Shown here: in pieces, positions 1 through 5,732 of the stretch
Layout of the letters: every line of letters starts with the position of its first letter
Numbering within the stretch: position 1 is the stretch's first letter
Source: Actinomycetota bacterium
GTDB taxonomy: Bacteria; Actinomycetota; UBA4738; HRBIN12
Direction: 5' to 3'
Assembly (NCBI GenBank): GCA_005883885.1
Contig: VAYF01000177.1
Coordinates: 1-8,164 of the forward strand
DNA: 8,164 nt
Notes under the pieces: generated by a model
The model's database searches: none
Seen by the model: only the letters and a program-made list of their open reading frames with translations
What the model was told of the DNA's origin: nothing
Translations under genes and position numbers: made by a program

Positions 1-948
1 GTGGTTCGCGTCGTGCTGGCCGAGAGCGATCCGCCGGGCCCGCTCCACTACCTGATCGAAAGCGAGGGGTTCCAGGTCGTCGGGTGCGCGTCGGACGAGG
101 TGGATCTGGCCCGAGTCCTCGCGCGGACACAACCCGACGTCATCGTCCTCGACGCCGAGATCAGCGCGACCTCCGCGCTGGTCGCGCGTGAGAAGGCTCC
201 CTCGTCCGAGCTGATCGTCCTCTGGCCCGACGGCGTGCGGCCGCCGCCGGCAGCCGAACGCGTCCACCCACGCCTCGTGTATCAGGACCTGGGTCCGGCG
301 ATCCGTCGAGCAGCCGACGATCGCCGCACCCGACATCCGGCCGCCATCGAGCCGGCCGACGACGATCTCGAGGCGCCGGGCGAGGCGCCCGCGACCGTCG
401 ACATCGCGGTCGCACAACGCACGAGTACCCGGGTCTTGGTGGGGATGGCGGTCGTCATCGGGGTCATCGTCCTGACGATGGGGGCGTCGTTCGCGCTCGA
501 AGGGTGGCGGGCATCGCCCCCACCGTCCGCAGACCGCAGCCTCACCATCTCGCCGAGCCTCGGACCGACGTCAGGGCCGAGCGTCGCGGCCCATCCGAGC
601 AGGACGGTCGGGGGTCCTGGATCGGATCGCTCCGGGTGCGCAGCCGCCGCGAGGATCAACCGGAATGGCCCGAACGAACATGCGTCGGGCGAAGCGCCGG
701 GAGCTCACGCGGCGTGCTCTGGCCACGGATCCGGAACGACCCACGGCCACGGCAACGATGCCGCGAACGGCCTTGCGTCCACGCGCAGCAACGGTCGAGG
801 GGACGAGAACGGCACGGGCGGCGGCAACGCGAAGCACAAGGGCGCCGGCGCGCAGGATCACCCGGCGCATCCGTCGAGAGCGCCTTCGGAGGCGCCCGCC
901 GCGCCGCCCGCGACCCCGGGCGCCCCGCGCAGCGGTCCCCCGGGCTGA
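1..948 (+). CDS. Degenerate response-regulator receiver domain fused to one membrane helix and a low-complexity tail
   Basis: Product of 315 residues, starting with GTG at the first base, so a start further upstream cannot be excluded. Residues 3-105 look like a receiver (REC) fold: an opening hydrophobic strand (VRVVLAESD, acidic residues 8 and 10) and a candidate phospho-acceptor Asp51 in VIVLDAE. The Thr/Ser expected after the fourth strand (LIVLWPDG, 71-78) is not visible, nor is the conserved Lys (LVYQDLG, 92-98), so normal phosphorelay output is doubtful. There is no DNA-binding domain. Residues 145-167 are one strong hydrophobic helix, preceded by a charged linker. Residues 168-315 are disordered and rich in Gly, Ala, Pro, Ser, Asn and His. 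The probable topology is receiver inside, tail outside. The family was not recognised. Its stop lies 8 bases from the convergent arfB stop. The reading frame is well supported up to the helix and less so in the tail. Confidence 0.72.
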   Translation: MVRVVLAESDPPGPLHYLIESEGFQVVGCASDEVDLARVLARTQPDVIVLDAEISATSALVAREKAPSSELIVLWPDGVRPPPAAERVHPRLVYQDLGPAIRRAADDRRTRHPAAIEPADDDLEAPGEAPATVDIAVAQRTSTRVLVGMAVVIGVIVLTMGASFALEGWRASPPPSADRSLTISPSLGPTSGPSVAAHPSRTVGGPGSDRSGCAAAARINRNGPNEHASGEAPGAHAACSGHGSGTTHGHGNDAANGLASTRSNGRGDENGTGGGNAKHKGAGAQDHPAHPSRAPSEAPAAPPATPGAPRSGPPG

Positions 949-956
949 GACCGGCC

Positions 957-1382
957 TCAGTCGTCGTCCGCGCGGCGGAGGCGTTTGGTCTCCGAGCGCT
1001 TCCGCTTCGCGGCGATGCGGCGTTCGACGGAGCGCCGGCTCGGTCGGGTCGGACGACGCGAGGGTGGCGGCGGCGCGACCGCCGCCGCGAGGATCTCGGC
1101 CATCCGCTCCAGTGCCGCCTCCCGGTTCCGAAGCTGGGACCGCTGCTCCGACGCCGTCACCGTGAGCACGCCGCCGACGAGCCGCCCGGACAGCCGATCA
1201 AGCGCACGCTTGCGCTGCACCGGACCCAAGGCCCTCGTGGTGGCCACATCGACGCTCAGCTCGACCCGGGTGTCGGCGGTGTTGACCGATTGTCCGCCGG
1301 GGCCCGACGAGTGGCTGAACCTCCAGCGCAAGTCGCGCGCCGGCACGAGGATCGAGCGGCTGACGCGGAGCGGACCAACCAT
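957..1382 (-). CDS. arfB: Peptidyl-tRNA hydrolase ArfB (YaeJ/ICT1 family), alternative ribosome-rescue factor
   Basis: Product of 141 residues, close to the 140 of E. coli ArfB. It hydrolyses peptidyl-tRNA on ribosomes stalled without a stop codon, independently of tmRNA. The GGQ catalytic motif is at residues 29-31 within SSGPGGQSVNTADTRVEL, which matches the release-factor-like domain. The segment RSQLRNREAALERM (81-94) is also family-typical. The C-terminal tail (about 109-137) is strongly basic, with RRPTRPSRRSVERR followed by a Lys/Arg-rich helix; in ArfB this tail enters the empty mRNA channel. The same frame stays open upstream to 1613, but homology begins at the ATG at 1382. A CATACT hexamer six bases before that ATG fits a leaderless transcript. 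The gene is divergent from the TMEM175 gene and convergent with gene 1. Confidence 0.93.
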   Translation of the reverse strand: MVGPLRVSRSILVPARDLRWRFSHSSGPGGQSVNTADTRVELSVDVATTRALGPVQRKRALDRLSGRLVGGVLTVTASEQRSQLRNREAALERMAEILAAAVAPPPPSRRPTRPSRRSVERRIAAKRKRSETKRLRRADDD

Positions 1383-1388
1383 GCGGGC

Positions 1389-1394
1389 AGTATG
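1389..1394 (-). promoter_or_regulatory. Putative -10 element (CATACT) for leaderless arfB
   Basis: CATACT on the minus strand ends six bases before the arfB ATG at 1382. This spacing would put transcription start at or next to the start codon. No Shine-Dalgarno sequence is visible before the ATG, and no clear -35 box is seen. Inferred from position and the actinobacterial xANNNT consensus. Confidence 0.5.
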
Positions 1395-1427
1395 AACGCC
1401 GGCATCGCCCGGTTCGGCGGCCCTCCG

Positions 1428-1433
1428 TATCAT
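1428..1433 (+). promoter_or_regulatory. Putative -10 element (TATCAT) for the TMEM175-family gene
   Basis: TATCAT fits the TANNNT consensus and ends seven bases before the GTG at 1441. There is no Shine-Dalgarno sequence between it and the start, which suggests a leaderless transcript. It sits 33 bases from the opposing arfB -10 element, so the two promoters must share or contest the same short stretch. No recognisable -35 box. Confidence 0.55.
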
Positions 1434-1440
1434 CGCGAGC

Positions 1441-2058
1441 GTGATGAGCGGCGATCCGGATCGACCGGCACCCCTGGACCTGGGCGCGGGCCGCCTCGAG
1501 GCGTTCAGCGACGCCGTGATGGCGGTCATCATCACGATCCTCGCGCTCGAGCTCCGGGCCCCGCTCGGCCCGACCGTGAAGGACCTGTACGACCAGTTAC
1601 CGAGCCTGTTCATCTACGTCCTCAGCTTCGTGTTCATCGCGATCTATTGGAACAACCATCACCACCTCCTGCGCGCGACCACGCGGATCAGCGGTGCCGT
1701 GATGTGGGCGAACATGCTCCTGCTGTTCTGTCTGTCCTTGATCCCGGTGGTCACGGAGTGGCTGCACGGCTTCTACCGATCCCGGCTCCCCGCCGCGTCT
1801 TTCGGCATCGTCGCTCTGGCAGCGGCGTTGTCCTACACGGCCCTGGTGCGCGCCATCATCCGCGCGAACGGACGCGACTCGCTGGTGGGGATGGCGATCT
1901 CCTCGGACCTCAAGGGAACCCTGTCGCTGGTGCTCTATGCCGCCGGTGTGGGCGCGGCGCGCCTCAGCGTCTGGCCCGCCTACGCGCTCTACGCGGCGGT
2001 CGCCGTGATGTGGTTGATCCCGGACCGACGCTTCACGCGCGGCGCGGGTCAACGGTAG
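1441..2058 (+). CDS. TMEM175/DUF1211-family membrane protein, putative potassium channel
   Basis: Product of 205 residues. Bacterial TMEM175 proteins assemble as tetramers of six-helix subunits that conduct K+; selectivity comes from the first helix. The signature RLEAFSDAVMAVIITILAL (18-36) is clear, with the R-xxx-FSD motif at residues 18-24. Further hydrophobic helices lie at about 54-70 (ending IYWNNHHH, also family-typical), 84-105, 119-140, 158-174 and 177-193. Length and helix number match the single-repeat bacterial form. Translation may begin at GTG 1441 or ATG 1444; GTG is preferred because a TATCAT element lies seven bases before it. The 3' end overlaps the convergent hypothetical gene by 26 bases. 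Channel activity is inferred from the family; it was not tested here. Confidence 0.9.
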   Translation: MMSGDPDRPAPLDLGAGRLEAFSDAVMAVIITILALELRAPLGPTVKDLYDQLPSLFIYVLSFVFIAIYWNNHHHLLRATTRISGAVMWANMLLLFCLSLIPVVTEWLHGFYRSRLPAASFGIVALAAALSYTALVRAIIRANGRDSLVGMAISSDLKGTLSLVLYAAGVGAARLSVWPAYALYAAVAVMWLIPDRRFTRGAGQR

Positions 2059-2581
2059 GGACTGGCTCGAGCCCGTAGAGACGTCGGGCAGCCGGCGACA
2101 TCCGTGCCGCCTCGGCTTCGGAGATGACGGATGCGCGTTGCGGAGCGGCACGCTCGCGCCGGAGCCGACGGGCACGGCGACGCGGCTCGGGTTCGGGTGG
2201 TGCCGGCCGCGGCACGTGGGCGTGCCGGATCTTCGGCGGTTCCACCAGATCCAACTCGGCGGGGTCGGCCCGGATCACCTGCTCCTGCACGGCGGCGTCG
2301 ACCAGCCCCGAAAGGAGCGAGGAAGGCGGTGGGGCCACCTCGTCCGGCTCCCACGGATAACGGAAGGGCGGCGTCCCAGCTCCGGTCAGCCGCCGCTCCT
2401 CCTCATCACGACGCTCGAACTCGGCGGCGAAACGCTCGGCCCCCCAGCGCGTGGCCTTCCGGTGCGCGTACGCGAAGAGGGCAGCCTCGAGCTGCTCGTC
2501 ATCGTGGTCGGCTTCGAGGACGGGCCGCTCAACCGACCCGCCCCGAAGCTCCTCGACCCGATCCGCCCCCTCGGTTCGCAC
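2033..2581 (-). CDS. Charged hypothetical protein, last gene of the minus-strand trio
   Basis: Product of 182 residues, not recognised. No membrane helix or signal peptide. Residues 27-66 are predicted helical and rich in charged residues (FAYAHRKATRWGAERFAAEF, then an E/R-rich run). A proline-rich stretch at 124-133 leads into a very basic patch at about 134-146 (RRRARRLRRE), which could bind nucleic acid or an acidic partner. The C-terminus (SEAEAARMSPAARRLYGLEP, 154-173) looks conserved-like. The start is GTG at 2581, the only ATG/GTG near the 5' end of this frame; the frame closes at a stop at 2615-2617. There is no well-spaced Shine-Dalgarno sequence, so the start is uncertain. It lies 70 bases after the DUF72 gene. 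The amino-acid mix is less biased than in the arginine-rich opposite frames, which supports this strand. Confidence 0.62.
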   Translation of the reverse strand: MRTEGADRVEELRGGSVERPVLEADHDDEQLEAALFAYAHRKATRWGAERFAAEFERRDEEERRLTGAGTPPFRYPWEPDEVAPPPSSLLSGLVDAAVQEQVIRADPAELDLVEPPKIRHAHVPRPAPPEPEPRRRARRLRRERAAPQRASVISEAEAARMSPAARRLYGLEPVPTVDPRRA

Positions 2582-2651
2582 CTCCCAGGTATCGGCCCCG
2601 GACCCCCGCGGACTTCAGCCTCATCGCGAGATCTGCCCGGAGAGGGGACGA

Positions 2652-3389
2652 TCACCGGACGCGCACGCCGCGTTCCCCCAGCAACGATCGGAGGATCATC
2701 GCGTCGTGCGGTGCCGCGGCCGCCGTGTCGTTGTTGAAATAGACGAACACCTGCCTCGCTGGCAGTGCCGCGATCCGGTCGGCCCAGGCCCGGAGCTTGG
2801 CACGCCGGTATCCAGGCCCGGTTCGGGTGCCCTGATGGAACCGGAGGTAGGACCATCCGCCGGTCACGACCGGATCGACCCTGGCGCCCGGACGATCGGC
2901 GAGCACGAGCGCGGAGCGCGACCGATCCAGGAGCGCGAGGACCTCATCGGTCAGCCACGATCGATGTCGGAACTCCACCGCGACGCGACAACGGCCGCGG
3001 AACGCCGCGAGCGTCTCCTCCAGTCGGTCGGGCGCGGCGGGGAGGTTCGGGGGCAGCTGGAGGAGCACGGGCCCGAGCCTCGGTCCCAACCGCTTCGCCC
3101 GAGAGACGAACAGATCGACCGGTTCGCGGGGATCGCGAAGACGACGGAGGTGGGTGAGGTAGCGGCTCGCCTTGACGGCCATCACGAAGCCGCCGCGCGT
3201 CTCCCGCTTCCAACGGTCGAACGTCGCGGCTTCCGGGAGCCGGTAGAAGGTGTTGTTGACCTCGACCGTCGAGAAGACGGACGCGTAGTGGTCGAGCCAC
3301 GCGGTCGTGGGAAGGCCCGCCGGATAGAAGGCGTCCCGCCAGTCCGCGTACTGCCACCCGCTCGTCCCGACGAAGACAGACGGCGTCAT
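2652..3389 (-). CDS. DUF72 / YecE-family TIM-barrel protein of unknown function
   Basis: Product of 245 residues, a complete DUF72 protein. Family landmarks appear in order: VGTSGWQYADW (7-17), a FYPAGLP segment (21-27), EVNNTFYRLP (43-52), MAVKASRYLTH (70-80), LLQLPPN (109-115), VAVEFRHRSW (136-145), YLRFHQG (181-187) and YFNND (217-221). Together they describe the predicted TIM barrel and its conserved acidic, His and Asn residues. The biochemical activity of DUF72 has not been settled, so none is assigned. The ATG at 3389-3387 overlaps the upstream gene's TGA in an ATGA arrangement, indicating translational coupling to the coiled-coil protein. The product is predicted soluble and cytoplasmic. 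Confidence 0.92.
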   Translation of the reverse strand: MTPSVFVGTSGWQYADWRDAFYPAGLPTTAWLDHYASVFSTVEVNNTFYRLPEAATFDRWKRETRGGFVMAVKASRYLTHLRRLRDPREPVDLFVSRAKRLGPRLGPVLLQLPPNLPAAPDRLEETLAAFRGRCRVAVEFRHRSWLTDEVLALLDRSRSALVLADRPGARVDPVVTGGWSYLRFHQGTRTGPGYRRAKLRAWADRIAALPARQVFVYFNNDTAAAAPHDAMILRSLLGERGVRVR

Positions 3390-4135
3390 GTGCGGGCGGC
3401 TCGCCGACGGAGCGTCTTCGCTTCGTCGGCCAGCCGCCGCGCTTCGGCCTCGGCGGCTTCCGCCGAGGCCGAAGCGTCCCGGGCCCTCGCGCGGAGCTGT
3501 TCGGCGCGACGCGCTGCGCGCTCGGCCTCACGCTCCGCGACGACCGCGGCGCGTTCGGCCTCCTTCGCCTCGCGCTTGCGAGCCTCCTCGGTGGTGACAT
3601 CGTCCTCGCCGGCTCCGTCGCCACCCTGGAGCAGCTGGAACCCTCCGGCCGGCCCAAGGCCGGAGCCGGGCATCGCCTCGCGGTCGAGGGTTCCGTCGCG
3701 GAGCCGGCCCCCGAGCTCCGGATCGACGGAGGCCGCCTCAAGCGTGAGGACGATCGCGTCGCGGTGAGCGCCTCCACGGGCTCCGAGCGTTTCCAGCGCG
3801 ACCTCCGCCAGCAGAGCGACCTTCGTCCGGCGCGCCTGCGTCGCGGTCCGAAGGTCATCGGCGCCTTTGCCCGAGATCGCGGCGACCTGCGCTTGCCGCA
3901 GGTCGTCGCCCGCACGCAGGAGGGCGGCGACGTCGGCCGGACGCTCCCGGCTCGCCGTGTTCACGGCCCAGGCGACCACGGACGGCTTCCGGAGCTTCTT
4001 GATCGCCGCCGCGAGCTCGGGCCCGCCCTCGTCGGCGATCTGAACAGCCAGGGCGTCCCGACCCTCGATGAACCCCTCCGGCGCGAGACCGTAGAGCTCC
4101 TTCGCGCGGACGCGAGCCTCGTCCTCGATGGTCAC
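3386..4135 (-). CDS. Actinobacterial hypothetical protein with an ELYGL N-terminal domain and a C-terminal coiled coil
   Basis: Product of 249 residues from GTG 4135. Residues 8-60 resemble an N-terminal domain I recall from unnamed actinobacterial proteins: RAKELYGLAPEGFIEGRDAL, then AAIKKLRKPSVVAWAVNT. Residues 65-135 are helical. Residues 150-180 form a Gly-rich hinge, and 182-247 form a strongly charged Ala/Glu/Arg heptad-like coiled coil with a basic end. No membrane segment; function unknown. The frame extends to a TTG at 4177, but GTG 4135 is preferred: the ELYGL region then begins close to the N-terminus, and a GGAG lies 11 bases upstream. It is the first gene of the minus-strand trio and is coupled to the DUF72 gene by the ATGA overlap. 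A six-codon ORF also ends across its start codon. Confidence 0.82.
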   Translation of the reverse strand: MTIEDEARVRAKELYGLAPEGFIEGRDALAVQIADEGGPELAAAIKKLRKPSVVAWAVNTASRERPADVAALLRAGDDLRQAQVAAISGKGADDLRTATQARRTKVALLAEVALETLGARGGAHRDAIVLTLEAASVDPELGGRLRDGTLDREAMPGSGLGPAGGFQLLQGGDGAGEDDVTTEEARKREAKEAERAAVVAEREAERAARRAEQLRARARDASASAEAAEAEARRLADEAKTLRRRAART

Positions 4136-4152
4136 CGGAGCGATCGCTCCAT
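4132..4152 (-). other. Possible six-codon leader ORF (MERSLR) overlapping the start of the coiled-coil gene
   Basis: On the minus strand, GGAGG (4162-4158) is followed after five bases by ATG (4152-4150). That frame reads Met-Glu-Arg-Ser-Leu-Arg and ends in TGA at 4134-4132, overlapping the GTG start of the coiled-coil gene as GTGA. The arrangement would let ribosomes terminate and restart on the main gene. It has a better-spaced Shine-Dalgarno sequence than the main start. With such a short ORF, chance is a real alternative. Confidence 0.35.
4137..4150. repeat. Perfect 14-base palindrome GGAGCGATCGCTCC before the coiled-coil gene
   Basis: The 14 bases equal their own reverse complement. The site lies between 1 and 15 bases upstream of the GTG at 4135 and inside the possible leader ORF. 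It could be an operator, or an mRNA structure hiding the GGAG ribosome binding site. A run containing CGATCG can also arise by chance in GC-rich DNA. Confidence 0.4.
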
Positions 4153-4176
4153 CGGGGCCTCCGATCGATCCGGCCA

Positions 4177-4182
4177 ACCGTA
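4177..4182 (-). promoter_or_regulatory. Putative -10 element (TACGGT) for the minus-strand trio
   Basis: TACGGT matches TANNNT on the minus strand. Transcription would begin around 4170, giving a leader of roughly 35 bases that contains the GGAGG and the possible mini-ORF. No clear -35 box. Weak, position-based call. Confidence 0.35.
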
Positions 4183-4207
4183 CCGCGTTCGGTCCCCCCG
4201 GGTGTCG

Positions 4208-4220
4208 GGCGGGTCCCGCC
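4208..4220. repeat. Inverted repeat GGCGGG-T-CCCGCC in the divergent intergenic region
   Basis: Six-base arms flank a single T. The site lies between the divergent coiled-coil and SGNH-hydrolase genes, upstream of both putative -10 elements. It is followed by a second small palindrome, GGACGTCC (4227-4234). A one-base loop makes an RNA hairpin unlikely, so a protein-binding site is the more natural reading. Unproven. Confidence 0.35.
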
Positions 4221-4253
4221 TCAAGCGGACGTCCCGGACCGCCGAGCTAGGCC

Positions 4254-4263
4254 CTCGTAGGCT
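4254..4263 (+). promoter_or_regulatory. Putative promoter motif CTCGTAGGCT upstream of the SGNH hydrolase
   Basis: It contains TAGGCT, a TANNNT-type -10 hexamer, at 4258-4263, 26 bases before the GTG at 4290. A GGAGG Shine-Dalgarno sequence at 4281-4285 lies four bases before that GTG. The identical ten bases recur before the gene at 6914. Confidence 0.45.
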
Positions 4264-4289
4264 CGAAGAGGACCATCCCGGGAGGCGCG

Positions 4290-5690
4290 GTGACGGACGA
4301 ACAGGAGACCGGAGGCAGGCGCCCGCTCGCGCGCCGGGTCGGGCACGTGCTCCTCGGCATCGCGACGCTCGCCGCGATCACGGTGGCCTCGATCGCCTTC
4401 GGTCTGCGCATCACCCCCCTGCAACCGGTTTCGGCACTCGGTCAGACGGTCGGGGTCGGCTCAACCTCGCCGACCGCGAGCCTGCGCGGCCCGGGTGAGG
4501 TGGATCTGTTCGGGCAACCCCTCCCGACACAAGCACGGTTCCTCGGCCCCGTTCGGCCGCGGCTGGTGCTGACGGACATCACGCTCAACCAGCAGGTCGC
4601 AGGACTGTTCGCGCCGGACACGCAGGCCGGATCGGCCGCGGCCCTCGGCGAGCAGCTCGCGAGCGGTTGGAAGCGCTACTTCGCGTGGGAGATCACGTTC
4701 GTGGCCGTCGGCGCGCTGCTCCTGCTGGGGATGATCGCCGGATGGCGTCGGCACCTCTGGAGCTGGAAGAAGACGCTCCTGACGGTGCTCGGCGGGCTGC
4801 TGGTCGTCGAAGCCGTCAACGTGGGCCTCATCATGCTGACGGCGGCGACCGCCTCCAGCGTCCTGCACGACGTGCACTCCCTGGGGGAGCTCGTGGGCCG
4901 GAGCGAGCAGCCACCGCTGGCGGCGGCGCCGGGGCCTCCGCTCCGTGGCGTGCAGGCCGTGGTGATAGGTGACTCGACCGCGGCGGGCCTCGGCGGTCCA
5001 CCGTTGCCCGATCCGAGCCCGCAGGACCAGGCGTGCGGTCGCAGCGCCGACGCGTACGGCCTGCTCCTCGGGCGCGTGAACCGATGGAACGTCCGCAACC
5101 TGGCATGTAGCGGGGCGACGATCCGCAGTGGGCTCCTGGGCGCGCAGTCGGCGGGCGGCGGCTCGATCCCTCCGCAGCTCGCCGTGGCGAAGCGGGCGGT
5201 CGACGCCTCGGCCGTGGTGATCGGGGTCGGCGCCAACGACCTGAACTGGGGGCCAATGATCCGGCTGTGCGCGGTGTCGGTCACGTGTGACGATCGGGCC
5301 TCCACCGTCTTCTTCCAACGACAGCTCTCGTCGTTCGCGCGCGACTACTACGAGCTGCTCCGCCAGATCGCGGGCCTTCCCGACGATCCCAAGGTGGTGA
5401 TCAACCTCTACTACGCCCCGTTCGCACCGAACGCCGACTGCCTCACGGGGCTCACGCCGGCGAAGATCACCGTCCTGCTGGACCGGCTCGACGCCCTCAA
5501 CGCGGTGCTCGCGGACGGAGCGAAGACCTTCGGCTACCTCTCCGTGAAGCCAGACTTCACCGGTCACGGGCTCTGCACGGAGCAAGCGTACGTCCAGGGT
5601 CTCCGCGACGCGGCGCCGTTCCATCCGAACGGGACCGGCCAGCTCGTGATCGCGCTCGCGGACGAGCGGGCGTTGCTCGGGGCGCCGTGA
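4290..5690 (+). CDS. Membrane-anchored SGNH/GDSL-family hydrolase (lipase/esterase-like)
   Basis: Product of 466 residues. Membrane helices lie at about 17-39, 131-152 and 162-188. Arg/Lys-rich flanks (GRRPLARR, WRRHLWSWKK) predict an inside N-terminus, a first outside loop at about 40-130, and the catalytic domain outside. Residues 220-466 form the SGNH domain: GDST with nucleophile Ser229, the oxyanion-hole region CSGAT with Gly275, GVGANDL with Asn316, and DAAPFHPN with His445. Six cysteines (249, 273, 327, 333, 384, 429) would allow three disulfides, as in secreted actinobacterial GDSL lipases. The substrate is unknown; acyl esters on lipids or the envelope are plausible. Start GTG 4290 has GGAGG four bases upstream. 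The 40-130 loop was not recognised. It is followed after 42 bases by the peroxidase gene. Confidence 0.88.
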   Translation: MTDEQETGGRRPLARRVGHVLLGIATLAAITVASIAFGLRITPLQPVSALGQTVGVGSTSPTASLRGPGEVDLFGQPLPTQARFLGPVRPRLVLTDITLNQQVAGLFAPDTQAGSAAALGEQLASGWKRYFAWEITFVAVGALLLLGMIAGWRRHLWSWKKTLLTVLGGLLVVEAVNVGLIMLTAATASSVLHDVHSLGELVGRSEQPPLAAAPGPPLRGVQAVVIGDSTAAGLGGPPLPDPSPQDQACGRSADAYGLLLGRVNRWNVRNLACSGATIRSGLLGAQSAGGGSIPPQLAVAKRAVDASAVVIGVGANDLNWGPMIRLCAVSVTCDDRASTVFFQRQLSSFARDYYELLRQIAGLPDDPKVVINLYYAPFAPNADCLTGLTPAKITVLLDRLDALNAVLADGAKTFGYLSVKPDFTGHGLCTEQAYVQGLRDAAPFHPNGTGQLVIALADERALLGAP

Positions 5691-5720
5691 GCCCGGTTGG
5701 ACGCGTCGAGCCGTTCGCAC

Positions 5721-5726
5721 CATCAT
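5721..5726 (+). promoter_or_regulatory. Putative -10 element (CATCAT) for a leaderless DyP peroxidase transcript
   Basis: CATCAT ends six bases before the ATG at 5733, the same geometry as at arfB and at the TMEM175-family gene. No Shine-Dalgarno sequence precedes the ATG. This supports ATG 5733 over the TTG at 5697. Confidence 0.4.
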
Positions 5727-5732
5727 CGTCCG

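Noticed and set aside
490..948. Frameshift in gene 1 making the tail an artefact
   Set aside because: The tail stays open, is Gly/Asn/His/Pro-rich like the disordered tails of other actinobacterial membrane proteins, and no other frame continues a recognisable domain. It was not fully excluded.
1383..1613. N-terminal extension of arfB to 1613
   Set aside because: The extra 77 residues are antisense to the TMEM175-family gene, ArfB homology begins at ATG 1382, and the shorter protein has the expected length.
504..2078. A 524-codon open frame on the plus strand
   Set aside because: It runs across the tail of gene 1, antisense through arfB and out of frame through the TMEM175-family gene. The protein is Arg/Pro/Gly-rich with no domain. 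It is a GC-rich shadow frame.
2451..3767. A 438-codon open frame on the plus strand
   Set aside because: It is antisense to the DUF72 gene and the coiled-coil gene, low in complexity and rich in Arg and Ser.
5697..5732. TTG start for the DyP peroxidase
   Set aside because: The added residues (DASSRSHHHRP) do not resemble the family, and there is no ribosome binding site. ATG 5733 has a well-placed -10-like hexamer.
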